Source of the DNA: Microbacterium keratanolyticum
Lineage (GTDB): Bacteria > Actinomycetota > Actinomycetes > Actinomycetales > Microbacteriaceae
Assembly (NCBI RefSeq): GCF_016907255.1
Contig: NZ_JAFBBQ010000001.1
Span: 2,418,001-2,482,000 of the forward strand
Reading direction: 5' to 3'
Length of the DNA: 64,000 nucleotides
Shown: positions 18,295 through 25,649 of the stretch, piece after piece
How positions within the stretch are numbered: the stretch's first letter is position 1
How the letters are laid out: the number at the start of each line of letters is the position of its first letter
Position numbers and translations under genes: made by a program
Notes under the pieces: generated by a model
What the model saw: only the letters and a program-made list of their open reading frames with translations
Told to the model about the DNA's origin: nothing
Database searches by the model: none

Positions 18295-19743
18295 ATGAGC
18301 GCACCTGCACCGAAGCGACCGAATGTCGTGTTGATTTTGACGGACGATCATGCGTCGCATGCGATCGGTGCGTATGGTTCGGTGGTGAATGTGACGCCGC
18401 GGATTGATGAGATCGCCGCGGCGGGTGTGCGATTGGACAACTGTTTCTGCACGAACGCGTTGTGCACCCCGAGTCGGGCATCCATCCTGACCGGGACATA
18501 CAGTCACATCAATGGGGTGACGACGTTGGAGACGCCGATCGATGCGTCGCAGCCGACGTTCGTGTCGCAGCTGCAGCAGGCGGGGTATCGCACCGCGATC
18601 GTCGGGAAGTGGCACATGGGTGAGGGGCCCGGTCATGACCCGGAGGGGTTTGATTATTGGGCGGTGCTGCGGGATCAGGGTGAGTACTTCGACCCGCAGA
18701 TCCTCACCGAGACCGGTGTGCAGGTCGTGCCGGGGTATGCGACGGATGTGATCACCGACCTGTCGCTGAACTGGCTGGAATCGTTGGACGGGGACGAACC
18801 GTGGTGTCTGCTGATTCACCACAAGGCCCCGCACCGGCCGTGGGAGCCGGATGAGAAGCACAAGGGCATGTATGCGCAGCCGATCCCGGTGCCGGCGACG
18901 TTCGACGACGACTATGCGACGCGTTCCTCGGCCGCGCACCGGGCGGCGATGCGGATCGCGGACCACCTCACCCTCACCGACCTGAAGCAGATGCCGCCGG
19001 AGGGTCTCACCTACGAGCAGGCCGCGCTGTGGAAGTACCAGCGGTACATGGAGGACTACCTCGCCTGCGTCGCGTCCGTCGACGACAACGTCGGCCGGGT
19101 CATCGACTGGCTCCGTGAGCGGGACCTGTTCGACGACACCATGATGATGTACACCTCCGACCAGGGGTTCTTCCTCGGAGATCACGGCTGGTTCGACAAA
19201 CGGTTCATGTACGACGAATCCCTGCGCATGCCGCTGGTGATCTCCTACCCGGCCCGCATCCCCGCAACAGAGAAGCCGATCGAGCAGATCGTCACGAACG
19301 TCGACTTCGCGCAGACCATCCTCGACGCCGCCGGCCTCCCCGCCCACCCGCGCATGCAGGGCCTGAGCATCTGGCCCCACCTCACCACCACCCCCGACGC
19401 CCCCACCCGTGAGGCGATGTACTACCGGTACTTCGAGAACGACGACATCAACCACCACGCCCTCGCCCACTACGGCATCCGCACCGACACCCACAAACTC
19501 ATCTACTTCTACAACGACGGCCTCGGCCTGCCCGGATCCTCCCCACACACCTACCCACCCGAATGGGAAATGTACGACCTCGCCACCGACCCCGAAGAAA
19601 TGCACAACGTGTACCACGACCCCAGCTATGCGAGCATCCGGGAAGAACTGAAGGCCATGCTGTGGCAGTTGCAGGCGGAGCTCGAAGACACCCCGCACCA
19701 CTCTCAGCCTGTACCGGAGCGGCTCACGGCACAGACCCGCTGA
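18295..19743 (+). CDS. Type I sulfatase (formylglycine-dependent), cytosolic, GlcNAc-6-sulfatase-like
   Basis: A 482-residue alkaline-phosphatase-superfamily sulfatase. The calcium site begins NVVLILTDDH; the maturation motif CTPSR has Cys57, which must become formylglycine; GKWHMGEG, TSDQGFFLGDHGWFDK and FMYDESLRMPLV complete the active site. The DESLR block is shared with mucin-desulfating and N-acetylglucosamine-6-sulfatases, which suits the GH20 gene in the operon. No signal peptide is seen, so it should act on imported, sulfated sugars. GAGGA precedes the ATG at 18295, 32 bp after the lipoprotein gene. Codon choice changes sharply within the gene: GCG/ACG/CCG early, GCC/ACC/CCC late. Confidence 0.88.
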   Translation: MSAPAPKRPNVVLILTDDHASHAIGAYGSVVNVTPRIDEIAAAGVRLDNCFCTNALCTPSRASILTGTYSHINGVTTLETPIDASQPTFVSQLQQAGYRTAIVGKWHMGEGPGHDPEGFDYWAVLRDQGEYFDPQILTETGVQVVPGYATDVITDLSLNWLESLDGDEPWCLLIHHKAPHRPWEPDEKHKGMYAQPIPVPATFDDDYATRSSAAHRAAMRIADHLTLTDLKQMPPEGLTYEQAALWKYQRYMEDYLACVASVDDNVGRVIDWLRERDLFDDTMMMYTSDQGFFLGDHGWFDKRFMYDESLRMPLVISYPARIPATEKPIEQIVTNVDFAQTILDAAGLPAHPRMQGLSIWPHLTTTPDAPTREAMYYRYFENDDINHHALAHYGIRTDTHKLIYFYNDGLGLPGSSPHTYPPEWEMYDLATDPEEMHNVYHDPSYASIREELKAMLWQLQAELEDTPHHSQPVPERLTAQTR

Positions 19744-19757
19744 AGAAGATCCGGCGG

Positions 19758-19770
19758 CGGGCAGAGCCCG
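19758..19770 (+). terminator. Weak hairpin after the sulfatase gene
   Basis: A five-base-pair CGGGC/GCCCG stem with a 3-base loop lies 15 bp past the sulfatase stop, with no T-run behind it. It could be the end of the glycan operon but is too small to be convincing. Confidence 0.2.
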
Positions 19771-19805
19771 GACACGGCGATCAACTCACACAGGTGACGC
19801 TCTGT

Positions 19806-19846
19806 GACGACTCGATTCGGATGACATCGAGTGTCCTGAATAACGT
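19806..19846 (+). promoter_or_regulatory. metQ control region: dyad plus TAACGT -10 box
   Basis: GAC(g)ACTCGA at 19806-19815 pairs with TCGAGTGTC at 19827-19835: nine base pairs with one bulge and an 11-base loop. Directly after it, TAACGT (19841-19846) fits a -10 box, giving a leader of about 25 bases with GAGAGGA as ribosome binding site. The dyad covers the expected -35 position, which suggests an operator rather than an RNA switch. No SAM-riboswitch core was recognised. Confidence 0.4.
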
Positions 19847-19878
19847 TACGGAGTCCCCCAAGAGAGGAACCCGAATCC

Positions 19879-20790
19879 ATGTCCCGCCGCCGCACCACCT
19901 CCGTCATCGCCGCACTCGCGGCGGTGCCCCTGTTCTTCAGCCTCGCCGCCTGTGCCACCCCTGCGGCCGATGCCGGCTCCTCCGCATCGACCGCAGATGA
20001 GGTCGTCAAGATCGGCGTCGTCGGCAAGTCCGACCCGCAGTGGCCCGCGTTCATCGACGCGGCCGCCGCCGAGGGCATCACCGTCGAGATCGTCGACTTC
20101 GGCTCCTACGAGCAGCCGAACCCGGCCCTGACCGCGGGTGACCTCGACCTCAACCAGTTCCAGCACATCGTCTACCTCGCGGGGTACAACGTCGCCGCAG
20201 GCGAAGACCTGACGGTCATCGGCTCGACGGCCATCTACCCGCTCGGCCTGTACTCGAAGAAGTACGAAGACGTGAAGAGCATCCCCGCCGGCGAGACCGT
20301 CGCAGTTCCGGATGACGCCTCCAACCAGGCTCGTGCGCTGCTCGTGCTGCAGTCGGCAGGACTCATCGAGCTCAAGAGCGGCGGCACGATCTTCTCCGAT
20401 CTGAGCGACGTCGACACCGACAAGTCGAAGGTGCAGGTGACGGCGCTGGAGGCGGCGCTGATCCCCACCGCCCTTCCCGATGTCGCCGCGGCGATCATCA
20501 ACAACGACTTCGTCCAGGACGCCGGGCTCACGTTCGAAGACGCGATCGCGCAGGACGACCCGAACGACCCGAACGCGCTTCCGTACGTGAACATCTTCGC
20601 GGCGCGGGCTGATGACGCCGACAACGCCACGTACAAGAAGCTCGTCGAGATCTTCCAGACGAACGACGACGTGCGCAAGGGCCTCGCCGAGGCATCCGGC
20701 TTCACGGGCGTCTCGCTGCAGGTCCCGGTCGCCGACCTCAACGCCTCGCTCAAGAAGGTCGAAGCAGACACCAAGGCACACAAGGGCTGA
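19879..20790 (+). CDS. metQ: Methionine ABC transporter substrate-binding lipoprotein (NlpA family)
   Basis: A 303-residue NlpA/MetQ lipoprotein with lipobox SLAAC (Cys25). It captures methionine, or its D- or sulfoxide forms, outside the membrane for MetNI. Family blocks include KIGVVGKSDPQWPAF, DLDLNQFQHIVYL, VAVPDDASNQARALLVLQ and AAIINNDFVQDAGL. It is first of metQ-metN-metI; in many genomes the binding-protein gene is last instead. A strong hairpin follows before metN, so the binding protein is probably made in excess. It sits directly after the sulfatase operon, a possible sulfur-acquisition link. Confidence 0.93.
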   Translation: MSRRRTTSVIAALAAVPLFFSLAACATPAADAGSSASTADEVVKIGVVGKSDPQWPAFIDAAAAEGITVEIVDFGSYEQPNPALTAGDLDLNQFQHIVYLAGYNVAAGEDLTVIGSTAIYPLGLYSKKYEDVKSIPAGETVAVPDDASNQARALLVLQSAGLIELKSGGTIFSDLSDVDTDKSKVQVTALEAALIPTALPDVAAAIINNDFVQDAGLTFEDAIAQDDPNDPNALPYVNIFAARADDADNATYKKLVEIFQTNDDVRKGLAEASGFTGVSLQVPVADLNASLKKVEADTKAHKG

Positions 20791-20813
20791 GTCGCTCTCA
20801 GCCAAGTACGAGA

Positions 20814-20862
20814 GAATCGGGCGGTGTCATTTCTGGCACTGCCCGATTCCCCTTTTCTCTTC
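20814..20862 (+). terminator. Strong hairpin with T-rich tail between metQ and metN
   Basis: A 13-bp stem (20814-20826 with 20837-20849, one G-U pair) with a 10-base loop is followed by CCCTTTTCTCTTC. It has the form of a leaky intrinsic terminator inside the operon. It would reduce metNI relative to metQ and protect the metQ mRNA 3' end. Confidence 0.8.
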
Positions 20863-20876
20863 ATCGGAGCACCCGC

Positions 20877-21920
20877 ATGCCCATCGTGACTCTCACGAAC
20901 GTGTCGAAGACCTATCCGCCCACCCAGAAGGGCGGCGCCGAGGTCACCGCCGTCGACGATGTCTCGCTCGAGATCGAACGCGGCGACGTCTTCGGCATCA
21001 TCGGCTACTCCGGCGCCGGCAAGTCGACGCTCGTCCGTCTGATCAACGCGCTGGAACCGGCATCCGCAGGGACGATCGAAGTCGACGGCACCGACATCAC
21101 CACGCTCTCCGAGAAGCAGCTGCGCGCGGTGCGCAGCGGCATCGGCATGATCTTCCAGCAGTTCAATCTCTTCTCCGCGAAGACCGTGCGCGCGAACATC
21201 GCCTACCCGCTGAAGCTCGCGGGGTGGTCGAAGGCCGACATCGACGCCCGTGTTGATGAGCTGCTTGCGTTTGTCGGGCTGAGCGACAAGGCGCGCGCGT
21301 ACCCCGAGCAGCTCTCGGGCGGGCAGAAGCAGCGTGTCGGCATCGCCCGCGCTCTCGCGACGCGACCGGCGATCCTGCTGGCCGATGAGGCCACGAGTGC
21401 ACTCGACCCCCAGACCACGCACGAGGTGCTGGATCTGCTGAAGCGCGTCAACGTCGAGCAGAACGTCACCATCGTGATCATCACGCACGAGATGGACGTC
21501 ATCCAGACGATCGCGACGAAAGTCGCTGTCATGGAGAACGGGCGCGTCATCGAGCAGGGCGACGTGTTCGAGGTCTTCTCCGCACCGCAGAACCCGGCGT
21601 CGCAGCGCTTCGTCGCCACCGTCGTCAAGGGGATTCCCTCTCCGGCGGAGAGCGCGGCGCTGCGTGAGCGCCACGATGGTCGACTCGTCACGTTCTCGTT
21701 CCGCGACGGCGACTCTTCGCAGGCGCAGGTCTTCGTCGATCTCGCCGACGCCGGACTCGACTTCGAGCTCGTCTACGGCGGCATCAACGACATCCGCGGT
21801 CGCGCGTTCGGTCATCTGACGCTGGCGATTCGCGGATCGGATGCGGCGATCGATGCGGCGCTCGTGAAGATCGGCGCCTCTGTCGAAGTCACGGAGATCG
21901 AGCGAGAGGGGGCACGCTGA
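20877..21920 (+). CDS. metN: Methionine ABC transporter ATP-binding protein
   Basis: A 347-residue ATPase of the MetNI importer. The ABC core has Walker A GYSGAGKST, signature LSGGQKQRVGIARAL and Walker B ILLADEATSALD. The C-terminal 75 residues (from about 265) form the NIL/ACT-like regulatory domain that binds methionine and causes trans-inhibition, seen as the repeated V-F-x-D-L pattern. A GGAG at 20866-20869 precedes the ATG. The gene overlaps metI by one base. Confidence 0.95.
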   Translation: MPIVTLTNVSKTYPPTQKGGAEVTAVDDVSLEIERGDVFGIIGYSGAGKSTLVRLINALEPASAGTIEVDGTDITTLSEKQLRAVRSGIGMIFQQFNLFSAKTVRANIAYPLKLAGWSKADIDARVDELLAFVGLSDKARAYPEQLSGGQKQRVGIARALATRPAILLADEATSALDPQTTHEVLDLLKRVNVEQNVTIVIITHEMDVIQTIATKVAVMENGRVIEQGDVFEVFSAPQNPASQRFVATVVKGIPSPAESAALRERHDGRLVTFSFRDGDSSQAQVFVDLADAGLDFELVYGGINDIRGRAFGHLTLAIRGSDAAIDAALVKIGASVEVTEIEREGAR

Positions 21921-22579
21921 TGGATCGTCTGATCGAACTCGGTCCTGACTTCTGGAAGGCAGCGCTCGAGACGCTGTACATGACCACCTACGCGCTCGTG
22001 CTGGGTGGGGTTCTGGGAACGCTCATCGGTCTCGGGCTGTACACGACGCGCCAAGGTGGCCTGCTCGCGAACCGGTTCGCGAATGGGCTTCTCAGCTTCG
22101 TCGTGAACTTCTTCCGACCGATTCCGTTCGTGATCTTTCTCGCGGTGCTGATGCCGTTCACGCGCGCGGTGATCGGCACCGGCATCGGCGTGAACGCCGG
22201 AGCCTTCGCGATCGGCATCGCCGCAGCATTCGCGATCGGCCGCATCGTCGAGCAGCATCTGGTGTCGGTGTCGCCCGGTGTGATCGAGGCGGCGCGGGCG
22301 ATGGGTGCGGGCCCCCTGCGCATCCTCTTCACGGTCGTCGTGCCCGAGGCGCTCGGACCGTTGATTCTCGGCTACACGTTCGTCATCGTCGCACTGATCG
22401 ACATGACAGCGATGGCCGGTGCCATCGGCGGCGGTGGCCTTGGCGCGTTCGCGCTGGTCTACGGTCACCGCCAGTTCGAGCCGGTGGTCATGTGGGCGGC
22501 GATCATCCTGATCGTCGTGTTCGTGCAGATCGTCCAGACGCTCGGCACGCGCCTCGCGCGCAAGGCGATGCGTCGCTGA
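21920..22579 (+). CDS. metI: Methionine ABC transporter permease
   Basis: A 219-residue permease with five hydrophobic segments, normal for MetI. The EAA loop contacting MetN reads EAARAMGAGPLRILFTVVVP near residues 118-138. It begins within the metN stop (TGATG) and ends the operon; the opposed pseudouridine synthase gene ends 7 bp beyond, with no room for a large terminator. Confidence 0.95.
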   Translation: MDRLIELGPDFWKAALETLYMTTYALVLGGVLGTLIGLGLYTTRQGGLLANRFANGLLSFVVNFFRPIPFVIFLAVLMPFTRAVIGTGIGVNAGAFAIGIAAAFAIGRIVEQHLVSVSPGVIEAARAMGAGPLRILFTVVVPEALGPLILGYTFVIVALIDMTAMAGAIGGGGLGAFALVYGHRQFEPVVMWAAIILIVVFVQIVQTLGTRLARKAMRR

Positions 22580-22586
22580 CGTCCGG

Positions 22587-23540
22587 CTAGGGCGTTTCGC
22601 CACCCGGTGCATCCTGCAGGGTGCGCCGGGTGCGGAACTCGCGCGGCTTGCCGCTGAGCGGGTCGATGAAGCGCAGTTCGCGCGCGAGCAGCTGAAGAGG
22701 ACGGTCGTAGTCGTCGGGCATCTCATCCAGGAGATCTGGATAGAACGAGTCATTGCGGATGCCGGCGCCGAGCGCGGCGAGATGCACGCGGAGCTGGTGC
22801 ATCTTTCCGCTGTGCGGGCGCAGCAGCGTGTGCAGGACGTGCTCATCGAATCCGAGCAGCTCGATGAGAGTCTCGGTGTTCGGCTCGCGCTCATCGTCGA
22901 CAGTGACCCGCACGGTGCCGCGCAGCTTCTCGATGTGATTGCGGTAGATGAGCGGGAACGCGCGCCCGGCCAGAGCCGGAGCATCCGGATCCCACGCCTC
23001 AGGAAGGTCAGAGACCGCCTCGTACACCTTCTCGACCTGTCGGTTCTCGAAGAGCAGCTGGTAGGCGCCGCGGGTCACCGGGCGCGCAGAGAACAGCAGA
23101 AGGCCGGCGGTGGGGCGGTCGAGTCGATGGATCGGCGCGATATCCGGATTGTCGAGCCGATTGCGCAGCCGCACGAGCGCCGAATTCTGCAGGTAGCGAC
23201 CCCCGGGGGTCGTCGGCAGGAAGTGCGGCTTGTCGAGAACGATCAGATCGTCGTCGATGTGGAGGATCTCCTCCACGACAGGCAGGGGCGTCTCCACCGG
23301 CGGCTCCCGGTAGTACCAGACGAACTCCTCGGCCCCCAGCGGGGTGTCACGCGCGAGCGCGGCACCCGTGATCGAGACGATCTCGCCCCGGTCGAAGCGC
23401 TCGCGTAGCACATCGGCGTCCAGGTGGAAGAAGCGCTCGACCATGTAGTCGGCGATCGTCGCCCAGGGGCCGGTGCGCGGCACGTGCAGGCGGGTGGCCC
23501 CGACGCCGTCGCGCACGGGGAGCGGGGAACGCATGGCCAT
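22587..23540 (-). CDS. RluA-family RNA pseudouridine synthase
   Basis: A 317-residue pseudouridine synthase of the RluA group. The catalytic motif is HRLDRPTAGLLLF, where the Asp attacks the uridine ribose. Other family blocks are HIDDDLIVLDKPHFLPTTP and the late H-S-G-K-M-H-Q-L-R-V-H segment. An N-terminal S4-like stretch is not obvious. Target RNA (23S rRNA or tRNA) cannot be assigned. Two ATGs three codons apart start the frame. It lies 13 bp downstream of the marR-type gene in the same direction and is probably co-transcribed. Confidence 0.88.
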   Translation of the reverse strand: MAMRSPLPVRDGVGATRLHVPRTGPWATIADYMVERFFHLDADVLRERFDRGEIVSITGAALARDTPLGAEEFVWYYREPPVETPLPVVEEILHIDDDLIVLDKPHFLPTTPGGRYLQNSALVRLRNRLDNPDIAPIHRLDRPTAGLLLFSARPVTRGAYQLLFENRQVEKVYEAVSDLPEAWDPDAPALAGRAFPLIYRNHIEKLRGTVRVTVDDEREPNTETLIELLGFDEHVLHTLLRPHSGKMHQLRVHLAALGAGIRNDSFYPDLLDEMPDDYDRPLQLLARELRFIDPLSGKPREFRTRRTLQDAPGGETP

Positions 23541-23553
23541 CAGCGTGCCGCCA

Positions 23554-24048
23554 TCATGAGTCGAAGCTCAGGCTGAGCTTTCGCAGCAGCGCAGCGAGCC
23601 GTTCGCGGTCGCCGCGGGGGAGTGCGGCGAGCAGCTCGGCCTCGGCGTCGACCAGGCGAGTGATGGCGGCATCCACCCGGATGCGCCCGTCATCGCTGAG
23701 TGTGACCAGCACGCTGCGGCCGTCGGCCGGATCGGCTTCGCGCTTGACCAGTCGGCGGCCCACGAGACGGTCGATCCGGTTGGTCATCGTGCCGCTGGAC
23801 ACGAGCGTCTGCTGGAGCAGCTGCTTGGGGGAGAGCTGGAAGGGGGAGCCAGCACGACGCAGGGCGGACAGCACATCCCACTCCCACGACTCCAGGTCGC
23901 TGCGCCGGAACACCTCGCGACGAGCGCGGTCGAGGTGGCGGGAGAGGCGATCGACACGGGAGAGCACTTCCAGGGGCGAGAAATCCAGGTCGGGGCGCTG
24001 GGTGACCCACGCCGCGACGATGCGGTCGACTTCGTCGCTTGAGCTCAT
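23554..24048 (-). CDS. MarR-family transcriptional regulator
   Basis: A 164-residue winged-helix regulator. The DNA-binding core is visible as LSPKQLLQQTLVSSGTMTNR (recognition helix) and the wing KREADPADGRSVLVTLSDDG, the classic MarR D-x-R-D-R-R-like segment. The helical dimerisation ends flank it. The ATG at 24048 was chosen since GATAAT lies exactly six bases upstream. Ligand and targets are unknown; the adjacent pseudouridine synthase gene is the only clear operon partner. Confidence 0.88.
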   Translation of the reverse strand: MSSSDEVDRIVAAWVTQRPDLDFSPLEVLSRVDRLSRHLDRARREVFRRSDLESWEWDVLSALRRAGSPFQLSPKQLLQQTLVSSGTMTNRIDRLVGRRLVKREADPADGRSVLVTLSDDGRIRVDAAITRLVDAEAELLAALPRGDRERLAALLRKLSLSFDS

Positions 24049-24054
24049 GAGGCC

Positions 24055-24060
24055 ATTATC
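24055..24060 (-). promoter_or_regulatory. -10 box GATAAT, leaderless start for the MarR gene
   Basis: GATAAT on the minus strand differs from TATAAT by one base and lies six bases before the ATG at 24048. Transcription would begin at or next to the start codon. Confidence 0.5.
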
Positions 24061-24138
24061 GCGGTCTCTCGATGGCGTCGCTGTCCGCGAGGAGTGCGCG
24101 TGGCGTGGCAGACTTGTCAGGCGGCCTGAGCGCCGCGG

Positions 24139-24210
24139 TCCGCCGTGGTGTAATGGCAGCACGACAGCCTTTGGAGCTGTGAGGTCTAGGTTCGAGTCCT
24201 GGCGGCGGAG
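24139..24210 (+). tRNA. tRNA-Gln (anticodon UUG)
   Basis: A full cloverleaf can be folded. The acceptor TCCGCCG (24139-24145) pairs with CGGCGGA (24203-24209), with G24210 as discriminator. The anticodon stem ACAGC/GCTGT encloses loop CTTTGGA with anticodon TTG at 24171-24173. The T arm CTAGG-TTCGAGT-CCTGG closes normally. The 3' CCA is not encoded. The glmU start codon begins two bases after the tRNA ends. Confidence 0.96.
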
Positions 24211-24211
24211 C

Positions 24212-25642
24212 ATGACTGGGAACACTCTCGCAATCGTCATCCTCGCTGCAGGCCAGGGAACGCGCATGAAGTCGCGCCTCCCCAAGGTGCTGCATCCCAT
24301 CGGCGGGCGCCCGCTGGTCGGCCACGTGCTGACCACCGCGGGCCGCCTGGGCGCCGATCACATCGAGGTCGTGGTCCGACACGAGCGCGACACGGTCGTC
24401 GCGACGCTGAGCGAGGCCTACCCCGACGCGATCTTCGTCGACCAGGATGAGATCCCCGGCACCGGACGCGCGGTCCAGGTGGCTCTCGACGCCCTTCCCG
24501 GCGACTTCGACGGCGACGTGCTCGTGCTCTCCGGCGACGTGCCGCTGCTTGACGCCGACGCGCTGCAGGCACTGCTCGACGGTCACCGCGCAGCGTCCGC
24601 GGCCGCCACCGTCTTGACCGCACGCGTCCCCGACCCCAGCGGCTACGGTCGCATCGTCCGCGACGACAGCGGGGCCGTGCTCCGCATCGTCGAGCAGAAG
24701 GACGCGTCGGCAGAGGAAGCCGCGATCGACGAGATCAACTCCGGCGTGTACGTGTTCCGTGCTCCGCAGCTGCGTACCTACCTCGCGCGGGTCGACCAGA
24801 ACAACGCCCAGGGCGAGATGTACCTGACGGATGTGATCGGCCTTCTGCGCGAAGCGAAGGAAGCGGTCGCCGCAGAGATCACCGCCGACGCCGTGGCCAC
24901 CTTCGGCATCAACGACCGCGTGCAGCTCGCCGAGGTCGGGCGAGAGCTCAACGCTCGCATCGTGCGCCGCTGGCAGCGTGAGGGCGTCACCGTCGTCGAC
25001 CCCGCGACCACGTGGATCGACGACGATGCGACGCTCGCCCCCGACGTCACGATCCTGCCCAACACGCACATCCTGCGCGCCACGACGATCGGCGAGGGGG
25101 CCATCGTGGGTCCGGACACCTCGCTCGTCGACTGCGAGGTCGGCGAGGGGGCGATCGTCCGCCGCACGGACGCGACGCTCGCCGTGATCGGCGCCGGTGC
25201 GACCGTCGGCCCGTTCTCGTTCCTGCGCCCCGGCACGGTTCTCGGCGCGAAGGGCAAGATCGGCGCGTTTGTCGAGACGAAGAACTCGACCATCGGCGAG
25301 GGCAGCAAGGTTCCGCACCTGTCGTACATCGGGGACGCGAACATCGGCACGGGCGTCAACCTGGGCGCCGGTGCGATCACCGCGAACTACGACGACATCA
25401 CCAAGCACCGCACCGAGATCGGCGATGAGGTCCACACCGGGTCGCACAACGTGTTCGTGGCTCCCGTTAGACTGGGCGCAGGCGCGAAAACCGGGGCAGG
25501 AGCGGTCATCCGCAAGGATGTGCCCGCCGGTGCCCTGGCTCTGAGTGTCGCCCCCCAGCGCAATGTCGATGGATGGGTCGAGAAGAACAGGGCAGGCACG
25601 GAAGCTGCGAACGCGGCAACCCGAGCACGATCGGCGGAGTAA
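24212..25642 (+). CDS. glmU: Bifunctional UDP-GlcNAc pyrophosphorylase / GlcN-1-P acetyltransferase
   Basis: GlmU makes UDP-N-acetylglucosamine for peptidoglycan. The 476-residue protein has an N-terminal nucleotidyltransferase (ILAAGQGTRMKSRLPK near residue 10) and a C-terminal left-handed beta-helix acetyltransferase from about residue 255, with the active-site region HLSYIGDANIGTGVNLGAG. The ATG at 24212 is the only possible start, because the nucleotide loop follows at once. The only ribosome binding site, CGGAG at 24206-24210, lies inside the tRNA acceptor strand. prs follows after 7 bp. Confidence 0.95.
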   Translation: MTGNTLAIVILAAGQGTRMKSRLPKVLHPIGGRPLVGHVLTTAGRLGADHIEVVVRHERDTVVATLSEAYPDAIFVDQDEIPGTGRAVQVALDALPGDFDGDVLVLSGDVPLLDADALQALLDGHRAASAAATVLTARVPDPSGYGRIVRDDSGAVLRIVEQKDASAEEAAIDEINSGVYVFRAPQLRTYLARVDQNNAQGEMYLTDVIGLLREAKEAVAAEITADAVATFGINDRVQLAEVGRELNARIVRRWQREGVTVVDPATTWIDDDATLAPDVTILPNTHILRATTIGEGAIVGPDTSLVDCEVGEGAIVRRTDATLAVIGAGATVGPFSFLRPGTVLGAKGKIGAFVETKNSTIGEGSKVPHLSYIGDANIGTGVNLGAGAITANYDDITKHRTEIGDEVHTGSHNVFVAPVRLGAGAKTGAGAVIRKDVPAGALALSVAPQRNVDGWVEKNRAGTEAANAATRARSAE

Positions 25643-25649
25643 CCAGACC

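Noticed and set aside
19744..19878. SAM riboswitch before metQ
   Set aside because: Only a single dyad could be found; no multi-helix junction or kink-turn-like core was recognised. Left as a possible operator.
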